A stretch of 64,000 bases of DNA from Opitutales bacterium (GCA_018607135.1 JABBCA010000061.1:1-64000); one strand, 5' to 3'. Positions 25,290 to 36,039 are shown, counted from the first letter of the stretch. The notes: generated by a model not told the origin, from the letters alone. A program made the numbers and translations.

Positions 25290-26645
25290 GTGTTTAACGA
25301 CCCCAAATTCGTCATTTTATTGCTAGTCGGCCTGCTCTTAGTTGCGCTGTGCGCCATCGTTTTCTTGTCGAGTCGTTTGCGCAAAGGGACTCGAGATGGC
25401 GCGAGCAGTGGAGCTGTGGAGGGGGGCAAGGTTAATTTCATGGAAGAAGCCAAGCGCTTGGATCCTGCATCCAATGCAATGTTTGCTACGCTTTCGCATG
25501 AGTTGAGGACCCCTCTAAATGGCTTATTGGGAATTGCTCAAATGCTGAACGAAAAGCGCCAGGACGAAGACCTCGAAGCGATAGAAGGTTGTGCCCGCCA
25601 TATGTTAGCAGTGATCACGACTTTGGTGAATCACTCAAAGATCCAAGAAGAATGGGATGAGCTTCCTGAATATCGCGAGTGGGTAAACCTGTATGACTTA
25701 CTGGAGCAATTGAAACGTAATATGGCGTTTCGGGCGGGGCTGCGTGGACTCAATATAGAGTTGGATCACCAAGACCGTAGCTTACGTTTACGCGCAGATG
25801 GTGATCACTTGAAGACGATCGTTGAAAATGCACTTTTGGGTTCGATAGAGGCAGTTTCGTTGGTCGAAATGCCGAAGGTTCGCACGTCAATGAAGGTTTC
25901 TTGGCGCACGACCGAAAGCGGGGTGAAGCTGACAGTGATCAATCCGCTCGAGGTATATGATGAGGATCGTCGCAATAAAATAAAGGACGTCTTCAAGATG
26001 ACCACTGGTAAAAATCACCGTCGTATACGCATGGAGTATCTATATTGGGCGGTTTCATCTGCAGTTCTGGAGAAGTATCAGGGCGCGATGTATACTTCGA
26101 AGACCGAGACTGATGGAGTGGAGACTGTATTCACTTTCGAAATGGAGCAGATGCAGGCATCGCGGAGCTCAAAGCGGCCGGTCGGGGGTATTAGTTTGGA
26201 CCAAGGGAAGCTGGTCGCCAAGGCGGTCTCCAGCCTCCCGAAAAAATTAAATGTGCTCGTTGCAGAAGACGATCCAATCTCTCGCAATTTACTTGGGATG
26301 GTTTTTAAGCACATGAATCTATCAGTTGATTTCGCTACCAATGGTCGAGAAGTGCTGGATCGTGTCAGTCAGAACACAGACTACGATGTCATTCTAATGG
26401 ATATTGATATGCCCATCATGGATGGGGTAAGTGCATCCATGGCACTTCGTAATGGTGAAGCTGGTGGGCATGGAACTCAGGTCCCGATTGTTGCGGTGAC
26501 TGCGTTCAATACTCTATCCGATGAAACGAAGTTTAAGCGTGCCGGCATGGATTATTATTTGCCTAAGCCTGTTCGCTTGAAAGAGCTTCGCAAAGTCTTG
26601 ATCGAGGTGATCCGGGCGTCGGATGTGCCTAAGGTCGAAGCTTAA
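25290..26645 (+). CDS. Hybrid sensor kinase/response regulator with degenerate ATPase domain
   Basis: This 451-residue protein has one N-terminal membrane helix (8-27) with almost no periplasmic part, a HisKA domain with phosphoacceptor H70 (ATLSHELRTPLNGLL), a weak HATPase region (about 170-285) and a C-terminal receiver domain (318-445: VLVAEDD, phosphoacceptor D371 in LMDIDMPIMDG, K in LPKPV). The N-box is recognisable (KTIVENALLG), but the D-x-G-x-G and glycine-rich lid are missing; INPLEVYDED stands in their place. It may be a phosphorelay or pseudokinase scaffold instead of an active autokinase. The GTG start lies 58 bp after the oleD stop. It abuts the convergent methyltransferase gene. 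Confidence 0.8.
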   Translation: MFNDPKFVILLLVGLLLVALCAIVFLSSRLRKGTRDGASSGAVEGGKVNFMEEAKRLDPASNAMFATLSHELRTPLNGLLGIAQMLNEKRQDEDLEAIEGCARHMLAVITTLVNHSKIQEEWDELPEYREWVNLYDLLEQLKRNMAFRAGLRGLNIELDHQDRSLRLRADGDHLKTIVENALLGSIEAVSLVEMPKVRTSMKVSWRTTESGVKLTVINPLEVYDEDRRNKIKDVFKMTTGKNHRRIRMEYLYWAVSSAVLEKYQGAMYTSKTETDGVETVFTFEMEQMQASRSSKRPVGGISLDQGKLVAKAVSSLPKKLNVLVAEDDPISRNLLGMVFKHMNLSVDFATNGREVLDRVSQNTDYDVILMDIDMPIMDGVSASMALRNGEAGGHGTQVPIVAVTAFNTLSDETKFKRAGMDYYLPKPVRLKELRKVLIEVIRASDVPKVEA

Positions 26646-27452
26646 TTAACGAGCCCGCTGCCGCGCTGCTTCATAGAGGCAAACGACACTTGCTGCGGCC
26701 ACATTTAAAGAATCGGCACGACCAGCCATCGGTATGCGTATCCGTTGATCGACTTGATCGAGCCAGTAGTCGGTTAAACCGTCGCGTTCACTTCCGAAGA
26801 AAAGTGCGGTGGGTTGGGTGTAATCGACATCCCAATGCATGGCCTTGGTATCGGGTGTCGTAGCCACACGCTGAATCTGGTTCGATTGGAGCCAGTTTTG
26901 GAGTGCGTCGCGAGTGGTGGTGATGATGGGAAGTGCAAAAATAAGCCCTTGGGAAGAGCGTATTGCATTTGGGTTGTAAAGATCCAGCACGCAGTCGACT
27001 AGGATCACTGCGTCGGCCCCAGCCCCATCGGCGCTGCGTAGGATCGCTCCCAAGTTACCTGGCTTTTCAATGCCTTCAAGCACAAGGATGAGTGGCGTAT
27101 TTGAGAGAGCGAGATCCTTGAGGCTACTACCTTGTTGAAGCCCGACACCGATGATACCATCTGGACCTTCGCGAAAAGCGGCTTTGGCAAAAGCATCCTC
27201 GCTCATACGAATGAGCGCGCGTGCACCTTCGCGGCGTTGAGTGTCGACAAAATCTGAGTGAGCATCCGTGGGGAAGAATTCTGGGCAGTAGTAGATGGTG
27301 TCGACTGTGAAGCCAGCACCGAGGGCGTGCCCTGTTTCTCGGAGTCCTTCGACGAGGAAGCGCTCTTGGCGGTCGCGGTGTTTGCGCTCGCGTAGCTTCA
27401 CCAAGTTTTTCACTTGGTCGTTGTTTCGGCTTTGGATGTAGGCGTCTTCCAT
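26646..27452 (-). CDS. TrmH/SpoU-family RNA 2'-O-methyltransferase
   Basis: This 268-residue SPOUT methyltransferase has an N-terminal RNA-binding substrate domain (NNDQVKNLVKLRERKHRDRQ, FLVEGLRE) and a C-terminal knotted domain with the three SpoU motifs: LEGIEKPGNLGAILRSADGAG, ALFFGSERDGL and IPMAGRADSLNVAAASVVCL. I chose the ATG at 27452 (MEDAYIQSRNND), because the long upstream extension is low-complexity and unlike the family. It probably modifies rRNA or tRNA ribose. Its stop is directly against the kinase stop. The divergent rlmD-like gene is a second RNA methyltransferase. Confidence 0.88.
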   Translation of the reverse strand: MEDAYIQSRNNDQVKNLVKLRERKHRDRQERFLVEGLRETGHALGAGFTVDTIYYCPEFFPTDAHSDFVDTQRREGARALIRMSEDAFAKAAFREGPDGIIGVGLQQGSSLKDLALSNTPLILVLEGIEKPGNLGAILRSADGAGADAVILVDCVLDLYNPNAIRSSQGLIFALPIITTTRDALQNWLQSNQIQRVATTPDTKAMHWDVDYTQPTALFFGSERDGLTDYWLDQVDQRIRIPMAGRADSLNVAAASVVCLYEAARQRAR

Positions 27453-27760
27453 TGCTGTAACGTTGGCACGCTCTGACTTTTTGAGAAGCGAAAAGTGGCA
27501 GCGTTTTTGAGGGGGGTTGTGCGTCGTGTATTCGTGGATTGCTTGGGGAGGGCGACTGTTCTCAGTCGCCGCCGATTTGGAGACTAGCTTTGAGCGGCAG
27601 TTGAGGACAAGTGCGGCTCCCGAAGTTGCCCTCAATCTATTTTCATTATGCAGAATTAGGATGCAGGTATGGTTGCTAGAGCTAGAGCTTTGAGGAGTCG
27701 GCGGCGCTACTTTCATATTTTATGATTGCGCGATGCTTCTCCATCTACGAGGGGATGTGC

Positions 27761-28987
27761 ATGCAATCAGCGCCAAAGAACTTCGTTGCCGAGCCTTTTG
27801 AGTATCATCAAGAGGTCGAGCTGACTATTGAAAGCCTCACTAATCTCGGAATGGGTGTCGGTCGTATTGACGGCTGGGTCGTTATGGTGCCGTTTGTGAT
27901 TCCTGGTGAACAGGTGAAGGCGAGGATCTTCCGTAACTTCCAAAACTATTCGGATGCCGACCTCGTTGAGATCCTTCAAGCGTCCCCGGATCGTGTAGCT
28001 CCGAAATGCTCACTTTACACAAAATGCGGCGGGTGCCAGTATCAACACATTACCTATGAGCGTCAGTTGAAAGAGAAGACGCAGCATGTAAAGGAGCTCA
28101 TGGAGAAGCTCGGCGAGATTGATCACCCCGTCGCTTTGGCGCACGGCTCACCACAAGTGTATAACTACCGCTCAAAGATCACGCCTCACTACAATCGTCC
28201 TGCAAAGGATGGGGCACAGCCCATAGGGTTTTTACAATATGGTCGTCGTAATCAGATCATTGATGTGGAGCAGTGCCCGATCGCTACTCAAGCAATTAAC
28301 GAGGCGCTGCCTGAAGCACGTGAAGAAGCGCGACGCGAAGGTGGTAAAAAACGCCGTCAGCGCGGTGGCACACTTCTTATGAGAAATGTTCTAGAAGGTG
28401 TCGTTAATAACCCTCAAGAGATCGTGTCCGAGCGCGTGGGCGACGTGACCTTCCAGTTTAAAGCGGGCGAATTTTTTCAGAATAATCCGTATATTTTGCC
28501 AGATATGGTAAAGTATGTGGCGACGGAGGCCTCTGCACTGGATGCGCGCTATCTAGTCGATGCTTATTGTGGGGTTGGGCTCTTCGCGCTTTCCACCGCA
28601 AAGTCCTTCGAACAGGTTGCAGGTGTCGAGATCAGCGAGCCTGCGGTGCGTTGGGCGCAGGCGAATGCCAAAATCAGCGGCGTTAAGAACGCGCGCTTTG
28701 TGATCGGTAAAGCCGAGGCGATCTTTAATGGCCTTAAGTTTCCTGCTGAAGAAACCGCTGTGGTCATTGACCCGCCGCGCAAGGGTTGTGACGAGAGCTT
28801 TCGCCAGCAGCTTATGAATTTTCGTCCGCCACGCATTGTTTATGTGTCGTGCGATCCTGCGACACAGGCACGGGATTTGAAAGAGTTCATTGCTTCTGGT
28901 TATGAAATCACTCGGATTCAACCGTTTGACCTCTTTCCGCACACACGCCACATCGAAAACGTGGTTTCACTCAGCCTAAAAAGCTGA
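27761..28987 (+). CDS. RlmD/TrmA-family RNA (uracil-5-)-methyltransferase
   Basis: This protein of about 408 residues has an N-terminal TRAM domain (VELTIESLTNLGMGVGRIDG), an Fe-S cysteine cluster (CSLYTKCGGCQYQH, first cysteine earlier), and a Rossmann methyltransferase domain (LVDAYCGVGLFAL, VIDPPRKGCD). The catalytic nucleophile is in RIVYVSCDPATQARDL. It would make m5U in 23S rRNA (RlmCD/RlmD-like) or tRNA. I prefer the ATG at 27761, which has GAGGGG six bases upstream, over the ATG at 27722. A basic insertion GGKKRRQRGG sits at about 190-200. Confidence 0.88.
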   Translation: MQSAPKNFVAEPFEYHQEVELTIESLTNLGMGVGRIDGWVVMVPFVIPGEQVKARIFRNFQNYSDADLVEILQASPDRVAPKCSLYTKCGGCQYQHITYERQLKEKTQHVKELMEKLGEIDHPVALAHGSPQVYNYRSKITPHYNRPAKDGAQPIGFLQYGRRNQIIDVEQCPIATQAINEALPEAREEARREGGKKRRQRGGTLLMRNVLEGVVNNPQEIVSERVGDVTFQFKAGEFFQNNPYILPDMVKYVATEASALDARYLVDAYCGVGLFALSTAKSFEQVAGVEISEPAVRWAQANAKISGVKNARFVIGKAEAIFNGLKFPAEETAVVIDPPRKGCDESFRQQLMNFRPPRIVYVSCDPATQARDLKEFIASGYEITRIQPFDLFPHTRHIENVVSLSLKS

Positions 28988-29094
28988 AGCTCTACTTCGC
29001 TGAATGCGTTGAATCGCTCAAATCCCTATATATAAGGGGAGTTCCTAGTCATCGTCCGCAAAAATGACCTACCAAAAAAAATCGAACAAAATTC

Positions 29095-29122
29095 TTGCAC
29101 AGCAAACCCTAAACGCTACTTT
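29095..29122 (+). promoter_or_regulatory. Possible promoter of the str operon
   Basis: TTGCAC (29095-29100) and TACTTT (29117-29122) are spaced by 16 bp and lie 36 bp ahead of the rpsL start. The match to a sigma-70 promoter is moderate. The gap upstream (28988-29094) has no gene. Confidence 0.35.
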
Positions 29123-29157
29123 CGCCGTCTTTCTCTAATTTCAGCGATCAATTTTTC

Positions 29158-29538
<381 letters not shown>

Positions 29539-29597
29539 GCATCTGTGCTTCCTAATTATTCTGATTCCTGAATTCTATATTCTAACTTCTTTTTTAT

Positions 29598-30071
<474 letters not shown>

Positions 30072-30115
30072 TCTCTGACTCCTTCCTAAAAAACCGTTCT
30101 TTTCCAGTCTATCAA

Positions 30116-32269
30116 ATGTCCGCTATTAAAACAGCCAGTGCTAACTCGTCGAAACGTAAGTTCCCTTTGGAGCATACGCGTAACATCGGCATTGTTGCAC
30201 ACATTGACGCGGGCAAAACGACTACGACCGAACGCATTCTATTTTATGCAGGTGTCGTCCACAAGATGGGCGAAGTGCATGAAGGAAGCGCGGTCACAGA
30301 CTGGATGGAACAAGAGCGCGAGCGTGGGATTACCATTACCTCTGCTGCGATTTCTTGTAATTGGACAAATCAACACGGCCCTTACGCCGGAATTTGTAAC
30401 CAAATCAATTTAATCGACACCCCTGGGCACGTCGACTTTACCGCCGAAGTGGAGCGCTCGCTTCGAGTCCTAGATGGAGCTGTCGGCGTTTTCTGTGCTG
30501 TCGCGGGCGTTCAGCCTCAATCGGAAACGGTTTGGCGTCAAATGACGAAATACGATGTGCCGCGCATAGCGTTCGTCAATAAGATGGACCGTGTCGGTGC
30601 CGACTTTTTCGCTGCGGTTGAGTCCATGCGCGACCGCTTGAAGGCAAATGCCCATCCGATTTACATTCCGATTGGCGCCGAAGAAAACTTTAAGGGCATG
30701 ATCGACCTCGCATCTATGGATGCATTGGTCTACGATGCCGCCGATGAGTCCGGCATGACTTTTGAGCAGGGGGAAATTCCAGCAGACTATGTGGATCAAG
30801 CCAATGATTATCGGGAAAAGCTGATCGAAGCACTCGCTGATTTCGACGATGCTCTTGCTGACAAATATCTAGAGGGTGAAGAACTTTCTGCCGACGACAT
30901 TCGCCAAGCAATTCGCAAAGCAACGATCTCTCGCGAGTTCTGTGGTGTGATTCCTGGCAGCGCGTTTAAGAACAAGGGCGTGCAGTCTGTTCTTGAGTCT
31001 GTGGTGAACTACCTGCCTTGCCCACTGGATCTTCCGTCGATGAAGGGCGAAAATGAAAAGGGTGGCGAAGTTGAAGTCGTGCCAGATGACAGCGCCCAGT
31101 TCGCAGGCCTTGCCTTTAAACTCATGAACGATGGCTACGTGGGTAAGCTCGTCTTCATGCGTGTGTATTCAGGCTCCTTGCAAAAGGGCACTGCGCTTTA
31201 TAATCCGCGCACCGGTAAAACCGAACGTATTTCTCGCCTCCTAGTAATGAAGGCAAATTCCCGTGAAGATATCGATGTCGCTTATTCGGGAGACATCTGC
31301 GCGATCGTAGGTGGTCGTGATATTGTCACTGGCGATACGCTTTGCGCCAAGGGGTTCGATGTGCGCCTTGAGCCACCAACCTTTCCAGAGCCAGTGATCT
31401 CAATGTCCATTGAGCCCAAAACCAGTGCCGATCAAGAGAAGATGGCGACAGGGCTCCAGCGTCTATCCGAGGAAGATCCCACATTTGTGGTGAGTGCTGA
31501 CGAAGAAACTGGTCAAACATTGATTTCTGGCATGGGCGAGCTTCACCTCGAAATCATTAAAGACCGTCTTTTTCGCGAATTTAAAGTGGGTGCTGAAGCG
31601 GGTCGTCCGCAAATCGCTTACCGTGAAACAATCACTGTCAAAGCGGATGGGGAGGGCAAGTTTATCCGCCAAACTGGTGGCACGGGTCAATATGGCCATG
31701 CCCGCATCAAGATCGAGCCACTCGAGCGCGGCGCTGGAATCGAAATTATCGATAAGACTGTCGGCGGTGTGATTCCTAAAGAATTCATTAAGCCCACCCT
31801 CGACGGGATTCGTGAAGCTGCCAACAATGGCACAGTCGCAGGGTTCCCAGTGGTTGATTTCAAAGTCACGCTTTTTGATGGCTCCTTCCACGACGTCGAC
31901 TCCAACGAAACCGCTTTCAAAATGGCTGGCATTTTCGCGTTTCGCGATGCCATGGTGAAGGCTTCAGCGATACTCCTAGAGCCGGTCATGGACGTCGAAG
32001 TCGAAACACCCGAAGACTATCAAGGCGATATCATGGGGGATTTGAACCGTCGCCGTGGTCAGATTCAAAACGTGAGCGCGAAAACTGCGTTCGTTTCCAT
32101 CTGTGCCGCTGTCCCACTCGTCGAAATGTTTGGCTATTCCACGATTGTTCGTTCCCTAAGTAAGGGGCGTGCCTCTTTCAGTATGGAGCCCGCGAGCTTC
32201 GAAGAAGTGCCACCCAATATTCTCAATACTATTCTCGAGACATCCGGCCGCGCTCCCGCACGTAACTAG
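30116..32269 (+). CDS. fusA: Elongation factor G, main copy
   Basis: This 717-residue EF-G has the G motifs [20 protein letters not shown] (28 on), [20 protein letters not shown] and VNKMDRVGADF, and all five domains. It is the canonical copy, because it sits in the str operon after rpsL and rpsG. A roughly 10-residue serine/alanine-rich extension precedes the usual start (MSAIKTASANSSKRKFPLEH). No tuf gene follows; instead there is a 115-bp gap and then rpsJ. Compare the divergent second EF-G at 12931-15045. Confidence 0.96.
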   Translation: MSAIKTASANSSKRKFPLEHTRNIGIVAHIDAGKTTTTERILFYAGVVHKMGEVHEGSAVTDWMEQERERGITITSAAISCNWTNQHGPYAGICNQINLIDTPGHVDFTAEVERSLRVLDGAVGVFCAVAGVQPQSETVWRQMTKYDVPRIAFVNKMDRVGADFFAAVESMRDRLKANAHPIYIPIGAEENFKGMIDLASMDALVYDAADESGMTFEQGEIPADYVDQANDYREKLIEALADFDDALADKYLEGEELSADDIRQAIRKATISREFCGVIPGSAFKNKGVQSVLESVVNYLPCPLDLPSMKGENEKGGEVEVVPDDSAQFAGLAFKLMNDGYVGKLVFMRVYSGSLQKGTALYNPRTGKTERISRLLVMKANSREDIDVAYSGDICAIVGGRDIVTGDTLCAKGFDVRLEPPTFPEPVISMSIEPKTSADQEKMATGLQRLSEEDPTFVVSADEETGQTLISGMGELHLEIIKDRLFREFKVGAEAGRPQIAYRETITVKADGEGKFIRQTGGTGQYGHARIKIEPLERGAGIEIIDKTVGGVIPKEFIKPTLDGIREAANNGTVAGFPVVDFKVTLFDGSFHDVDSNETAFKMAGIFAFRDAMVKASAILLEPVMDVEVETPEDYQGDIMGDLNRRRGQIQNVSAKTAFVSICAAVPLVEMFGYSTIVRSLSKGRASFSMEPASFEEVPPNILNTILETSGRAPARN

Positions 32270-32384
32270 CCGCCTCGATCGTCATCTGATTTTTAATCCT
32301 TTTATTCAATCACGTCGGAACAGCCTGAGTTCTGTCTCTTAACTTCTGACTCCTTTCGAAACAAACAAACAAAACACATATATC

Positions 32385-32693
32385 ATGAGTGCACCACGTA
32401 TCCGTATCCGCCTTAAAGGCTTTGATTATCGCGTTATCGACCAGTCTGCTGCAGACATCGTCGAAACCGCCAAGCGCTCTGGCGCTCGCGTATCTGGCCC
32501 AGTGCCGCTTCCAACTAAGGTTGAGAAGCTTACAGTGAACCGTTCTGTTCACGTAAATAAGAAGTCCATGGACCAGTTCGAAGTCCGCACACACAAGCGT
32601 CTCATCGACATCGTTGAGCCGACTGCAGCGACAGTAGACGAGCTCAAGAAGCTCAATCTACCAGCAGGTGTTGATATTTCTATCAACGTTTAG
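32385..32693 (+). CDS. rpsJ: 30S ribosomal protein S10
   Basis: This 102-residue S10 has [60 protein letters not shown] and [21 protein letters not shown]10 is both a ribosomal protein and NusE of the antitermination complex. It normally opens the S10 operon (rplC next), but here a strong terminator follows 25 bp after the stop and rplC is not in the window, so rpsJ is attached to the str operon and split from the S10 cluster. Confidence 0.97.
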   Translation: MSAPRIRIRLKGFDYRVIDQSAADIVETAKRSGARVSGPVPLPTKVEKLTVNRSVHVNKKSMDQFEVRTHKRLIDIVEPTAATVDELKKLNLPAGVDISINV

Positions 32694-32717
32694 TCTGTCG
32701 GATTAAAATTTTACCAT

Positions 32718-32750
32718 AGCCCCGCGTCTGTTCAAGGCTCGGGGCTTTTT
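32718..32750 (+). terminator. Rho-independent terminator of the str operon
   Basis: AGCCCCG (32718-32724) pairs with CGGGGCT (32740-32746) with a 15-base loop, then a run of T. It closes the rpsL-rpsG-fusA-rpsJ unit. Confidence 0.88.
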
Positions 32751-32794
32751 GGTCTTAAAGCTTAAGTGTTTAAAGTTATCGAACCCTAGTCCGA

Positions 32795-33865
32795 ATGTTC
32801 ATCATGTCATTATTCTCTTCTGAAACGGCCAGTTGGCTTCCGTGGCTCGCGATTGTTTTCTGTTTACTTCAGTCAGGAGTTTTTTCTGGGCTAAACATTG
32901 CTATGCTCAGCTTGAATCGTTTGCAGCTCGAAGTTGAAGCCGGAAATAATAATAAAGCTGCCGCTAAGGTGCTGCATTTACGTGGCGATTCGAACTTTCT
33001 TTTGGCAACCATTCTTTGGGGGAATGTCGGTATCAACGTATTACTTACACTGCTATCAGATTCTGTGATGGCTGGCCTGACTGCATTTGCCTTCTCGACG
33101 CTCTTTATTACGATGTTCGGGGAGATCATTCCACAGGCGTATTTTTCACGTCATTCATTACGGATGGCTGCGATATTATCACCAGTGCTTCGCTTTTATC
33201 AGTTTATGCTCTTTCCAGTCGCTAAACCGACTGCGCTTTTATTAGATCAATGGCTTGGTAAAGAGGGAGTTAATTATATGCGTGAGCGCGATTTGCGGCA
33301 AATACTACGTCGCCATGTGGAAGCAGATGAAGCCGATGTTGAGCATTTAGAGGGAATGGGTGCGCTCAATTTCCTAGAGATTGACGTCGATCCGGTATCC
33401 AGTGAAGGCGAGCTCTTAGAACCGCTTAGTATCTTGAAACTGCCCGTTCGCTTAGATTTGCCTGTTTTTCCAGAATACAAAGCCAGTCCTGAAGACCCAT
33501 TTCTACAAAGAGTTCAAGCATCTCATATGAAGTGGGTTGTATTGACGGATACTAATGAAGCTCCGTTGTTGGTGTTAGATGCCGACGGCTTTTTGAGAAG
33601 CGTATTGTTCAACAAAACCGAAGTGGATCCCTACAAGTTTTGTCATCGACCGATTATTGTAACGAATCCAGATACCCCGGTGGGTGACATTGTCTGGAAA
33701 CTGAAGTCATGGAGTCGCGTTCGAGGGGACGGCGTGATTGATAACGATATCGTTCTCTTGTGGGGCAAGGCCCGTCGAATTATTACTGGAGCCGATATAT
33801 TAGGGCGCTTACTTCGTGGCGTCGAACCAAAGGCTAAAAGCTCAGACGAGTCCGCTCAGGACTAG
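32795..33865 (+). CDS. CNNM (DUF21)-domain membrane protein
   Basis: This 356-residue protein begins with the CNNM/DUF21 transmembrane domain (about 10-175): WLPWLAIVFCLLQSGVFSGL, NIAMLSLNRLQLEVEAG, ATILWGNVGINVLLTLLSDS and FGEIIPQAYFSRHSLRMA. The conserved 'SGxxxA...L', 'GN...N' and 'GEIxPQ' motifs of this class are all visible. Two weak CBS-like segments follow (about 215-335). Relatives (CorC/HlyC, YtfL, CNNM) are linked to magnesium or other metal transport. The ATG at 32804 is an alternative start. It stands alone after the str operon. Confidence 0.85.
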   Translation: MFIMSLFSSETASWLPWLAIVFCLLQSGVFSGLNIAMLSLNRLQLEVEAGNNNKAAAKVLHLRGDSNFLLATILWGNVGINVLLTLLSDSVMAGLTAFAFSTLFITMFGEIIPQAYFSRHSLRMAAILSPVLRFYQFMLFPVAKPTALLLDQWLGKEGVNYMRERDLRQILRRHVEADEADVEHLEGMGALNFLEIDVDPVSSEGELLEPLSILKLPVRLDLPVFPEYKASPEDPFLQRVQASHMKWVVLTDTNEAPLLVLDADGFLRSVLFNKTEVDPYKFCHRPIIVTNPDTPVGDIVWKLKSWSRVRGDGVIDNDIVLLWGKARRIITGADILGRLLRGVEPKAKSSDESAQD

Positions 33866-34143
33866 AGTCATTTCCTGAAGACTTATTTAAGAAAACTAGA
33901 CCAATAAAATGCCTAGTCGCATCTGCACTCGATGCGCTCTTTTAGCTTGATGAAACGGTGGCGTCTGCAAGGAGACCGTCTCAGAAATGACCGCATCGTT
34001 ACCGATGAGTGATGCCGGCTCGGATCGGATCGGTTACAGACCTATGAATATGCAGCCGATAGCGTGCGCTTTGGGTCAGCTTGCATAGTGAATTTACTTT
34101 ATTTTCTAATCTTTAGACCGCTTCTAAGCGGAAGCCCTGCTAT
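33866..34143. other. Intergenic region without recognised gene
   Basis: About 280 bp between the CNNM protein and the convergent SRAP gene. Small dyads are visible (GCATC/GATGC near 33930, GATCGGATCGG, and CCGCTT-CT-AAGCGG at about 34112-34126, which could end either transcript although no T-run follows). No RNA gene could be recognised. Confidence 0.4.
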
Positions 34144-34803
34144 TTAAAACAGCATCATTTGGTCATCCACCAACGGTGATGTTGCATCGATCAGTCGGCT
34201 GTCTTTGTTTTGCACGCTATTCAAGCGGCGGGAGACAGTGTGCTTTTGCAGGTCGACCGCGGCAGCGAGTTCGAGTGTGATTCGTTTGGAGAGAGCACCA
34301 TCGAGCCATTCATCGTGTGCCGCTTTTGGCAGCATCACAGGCATGCGGTCATGGATTTCTTTTACACTAGTGTGCGCAGCAGTCGTCAGCACCACGCAAG
34401 TGGGTAGTTCTCCACGAGTGCTTGAGGGCACCCAAAGTCCAGCAAAGTAGGTCAGTTCGCCATCACTGGGATAGATGTAGTAAGGCACTTTACTGATGCC
34501 ATCTTGATACCATTCGTAAAAGCCATTAGCCGGTAATAGGCAGCGAGTGAGTTCCCAGCTGTCACGAAAGCGCGGCGTCGTATCTGCGGTTTCGAGTCGC
34601 GCATTGATGTGGAAATTTTGTGGGGTCTTGAGCCCCCAATGCATCATCGTCGCGACAGTAGTCTCCTTATTGCGTTTCGCAATAGCGAGGGTCTCGCGTC
34701 CAGGGCCGACGTTATAATCTGGCTCGTAGGCGAGTGGAATCTCTAGCGCAATCGCCTTGGCAAGCGCTCGTTTATTGGTGTGAAGGGTATAGCGACCGCA
34801 CAT
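34144..34803 (-). CDS. SRAP-domain protein (YedK/HMCES family)
   Basis: This 219-residue SRAP protein starts MCGRYTLHTN with the catalytic Cys2, and shows the family residues in NARLET (about 67), NGFYEWYQDG and the active-site His in IHDRMPVML. SRAP proteins form a thiazolidine DNA-protein crosslink with abasic sites in single-stranded DNA and so shield them at replication forks. A single-gene transcription unit is likely. Confidence 0.92.
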   Translation of the reverse strand: MCGRYTLHTNKRALAKAIALEIPLAYEPDYNVGPGRETLAIAKRNKETTVATMMHWGLKTPQNFHINARLETADTTPRFRDSWELTRCLLPANGFYEWYQDGISKVPYYIYPSDGELTYFAGLWVPSSTRGELPTCVVLTTAAHTSVKEIHDRMPVMLPKAAHDEWLDGALSKRITLELAAAVDLQKHTVSRRLNSVQNKDSRLIDATSPLVDDQMMLF

Positions 34804-34919
34804 AAAATACTGGCTAAAATCTAATAGGTAATGGTTAAAGTCTTCATCTTACTCTTACTCGATTTCAGTGGTTACTTGGGAATTTAGATTACGATTAAGA
34901 TCACTCGCGCTAGCGTTGC

Positions 34920-35924
34920 CTAGCGCGCTGTCCAGATTCGGAGTGATTGCAGAAAGAATAGCTCAAGGGCGGCTGCTTGATTGAAATTTAACTCTAGGAG
35001 GCCGGCGCATTTTTCGAGCACTTCGACGGCTCGGTTGAGCGCGATGCTTGGTAGTTCGCCAGGGTTTGCGGTTTCAATGTCGCGTGCGTAGGCAACGGTT
35101 TCTTTTTCGATCTCACCAAAGAGTTGCTTGCGGAAGCCTTTGCTCATACCAGCTTCGATGGCTTTCATCTCGTCATCGGAAATATGCTCGGGGAGGCTGC
35201 CTTTGTGCGCCTTCCATGAGTCGGTGGTCATGCTAGCTAGAATACTTTGAAAGCGAGCATTGAGCCCATAAGCGCCGAGCATAATATGCGGCACGTTTTG
35301 ACGACTAGGGCCATTGAGTAACATTCCCAGCCATTCGCGATAAGCGCGCACCCAGCTAGGCCACTCTTCGTGCGCGACGGTTTCGACTCCAGCAGGAATA
35401 CGGAAATTGAGACAGCGACTACGAATCGTATCGAGTAGATCGTAAGGCCGACTGGTAAGGAGAAACAGAGTGGTGCCAGCTGGCGGTTCTTCCAGTGTTT
35501 TTAGGAAGGCGTTGGCAGATTGCATATTCATACGATCTGCATCGAAAACGATTCCGACTTTGCGGCCCCCTTGGTTGGAGGACTTTTGCACATCGATCAC
35601 GAGTCGGCGCATGCTGTTTTTAGGCCATTCGCCAGCAATGCGTTCTGATTCGGAGCCGATTTTGATTATACGCGCCTTACCCGCTGGTCGCAGAATAAAG
35701 CAATCAGGGTGCTCGTAAGGATCGCGCTCAGTCTGTAGGAGCACGGAAGTGATTGCGCGGACGATTTCTTCAAGAAATACGGGGCTTTCACCGTGCAAGA
35801 GAATACCATGCCCTAAACGATTCTGCGCTAAAGAACGCTCTAAGACTTCTACCGCGCGACAACCTTTCAACGCTTGAGGTAAAGCGTGTTGGAGTGAAAA
35901 AGTATTGCCAGCGGTAGTTTCCAT
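34920..35924 (-). CDS. holB: DNA polymerase III delta' subunit
   Basis: This 334-residue clamp-loader AAA+ protein has LERSLAQNRLGHGILLHGES at the start (a degenerate P-loop, as usual in delta'), VGIVFDADRMNMQSANAFLK, TLEEPPAGTTLFLLTS and the SRC motif IRSRCLNFRIP. The usual CPxC zinc site is not evident: PDCFILRPAGK contains a single cysteine. The C-terminal third is divergent. It functions in loading the beta clamp. Upstream lie a repeat-bearing gap and recO. Confidence 0.85.
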   Translation of the reverse strand: METTAGNTFSLQHALPQALKGCRAVEVLERSLAQNRLGHGILLHGESPVFLEEIVRAITSVLLQTERDPYEHPDCFILRPAGKARIIKIGSESERIAGEWPKNSMRRLVIDVQKSSNQGGRKVGIVFDADRMNMQSANAFLKTLEEPPAGTTLFLLTSRPYDLLDTIRSRCLNFRIPAGVETVAHEEWPSWVRAYREWLGMLLNGPSRQNVPHIMLGAYGLNARFQSILASMTTDSWKAHKGSLPEHISDDEMKAIEAGMSKGFRKQLFGEIEKETVAYARDIETANPGELPSIALNRAVEVLEKCAGLLELNFNQAAALELFFLQSLRIWTAR

Positions 35925-36039
35925 AGGTGAAGCACCAGATTCAAAACTTTAGCTCGCCTGCGCAAGTAACAAGTCTCATTGAATCAAATTCATTCGCATA
36001 GTGATAGGTGACAGGACATCGGGGTGTCGATAGTCTTTA

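Noticed and set aside
26646-27716. The long 356-codon form of the TrmH-like gene
   Set aside because: The first 88 codons are low-complexity and not part of the family; the ATG at 27452 gives the usual length.
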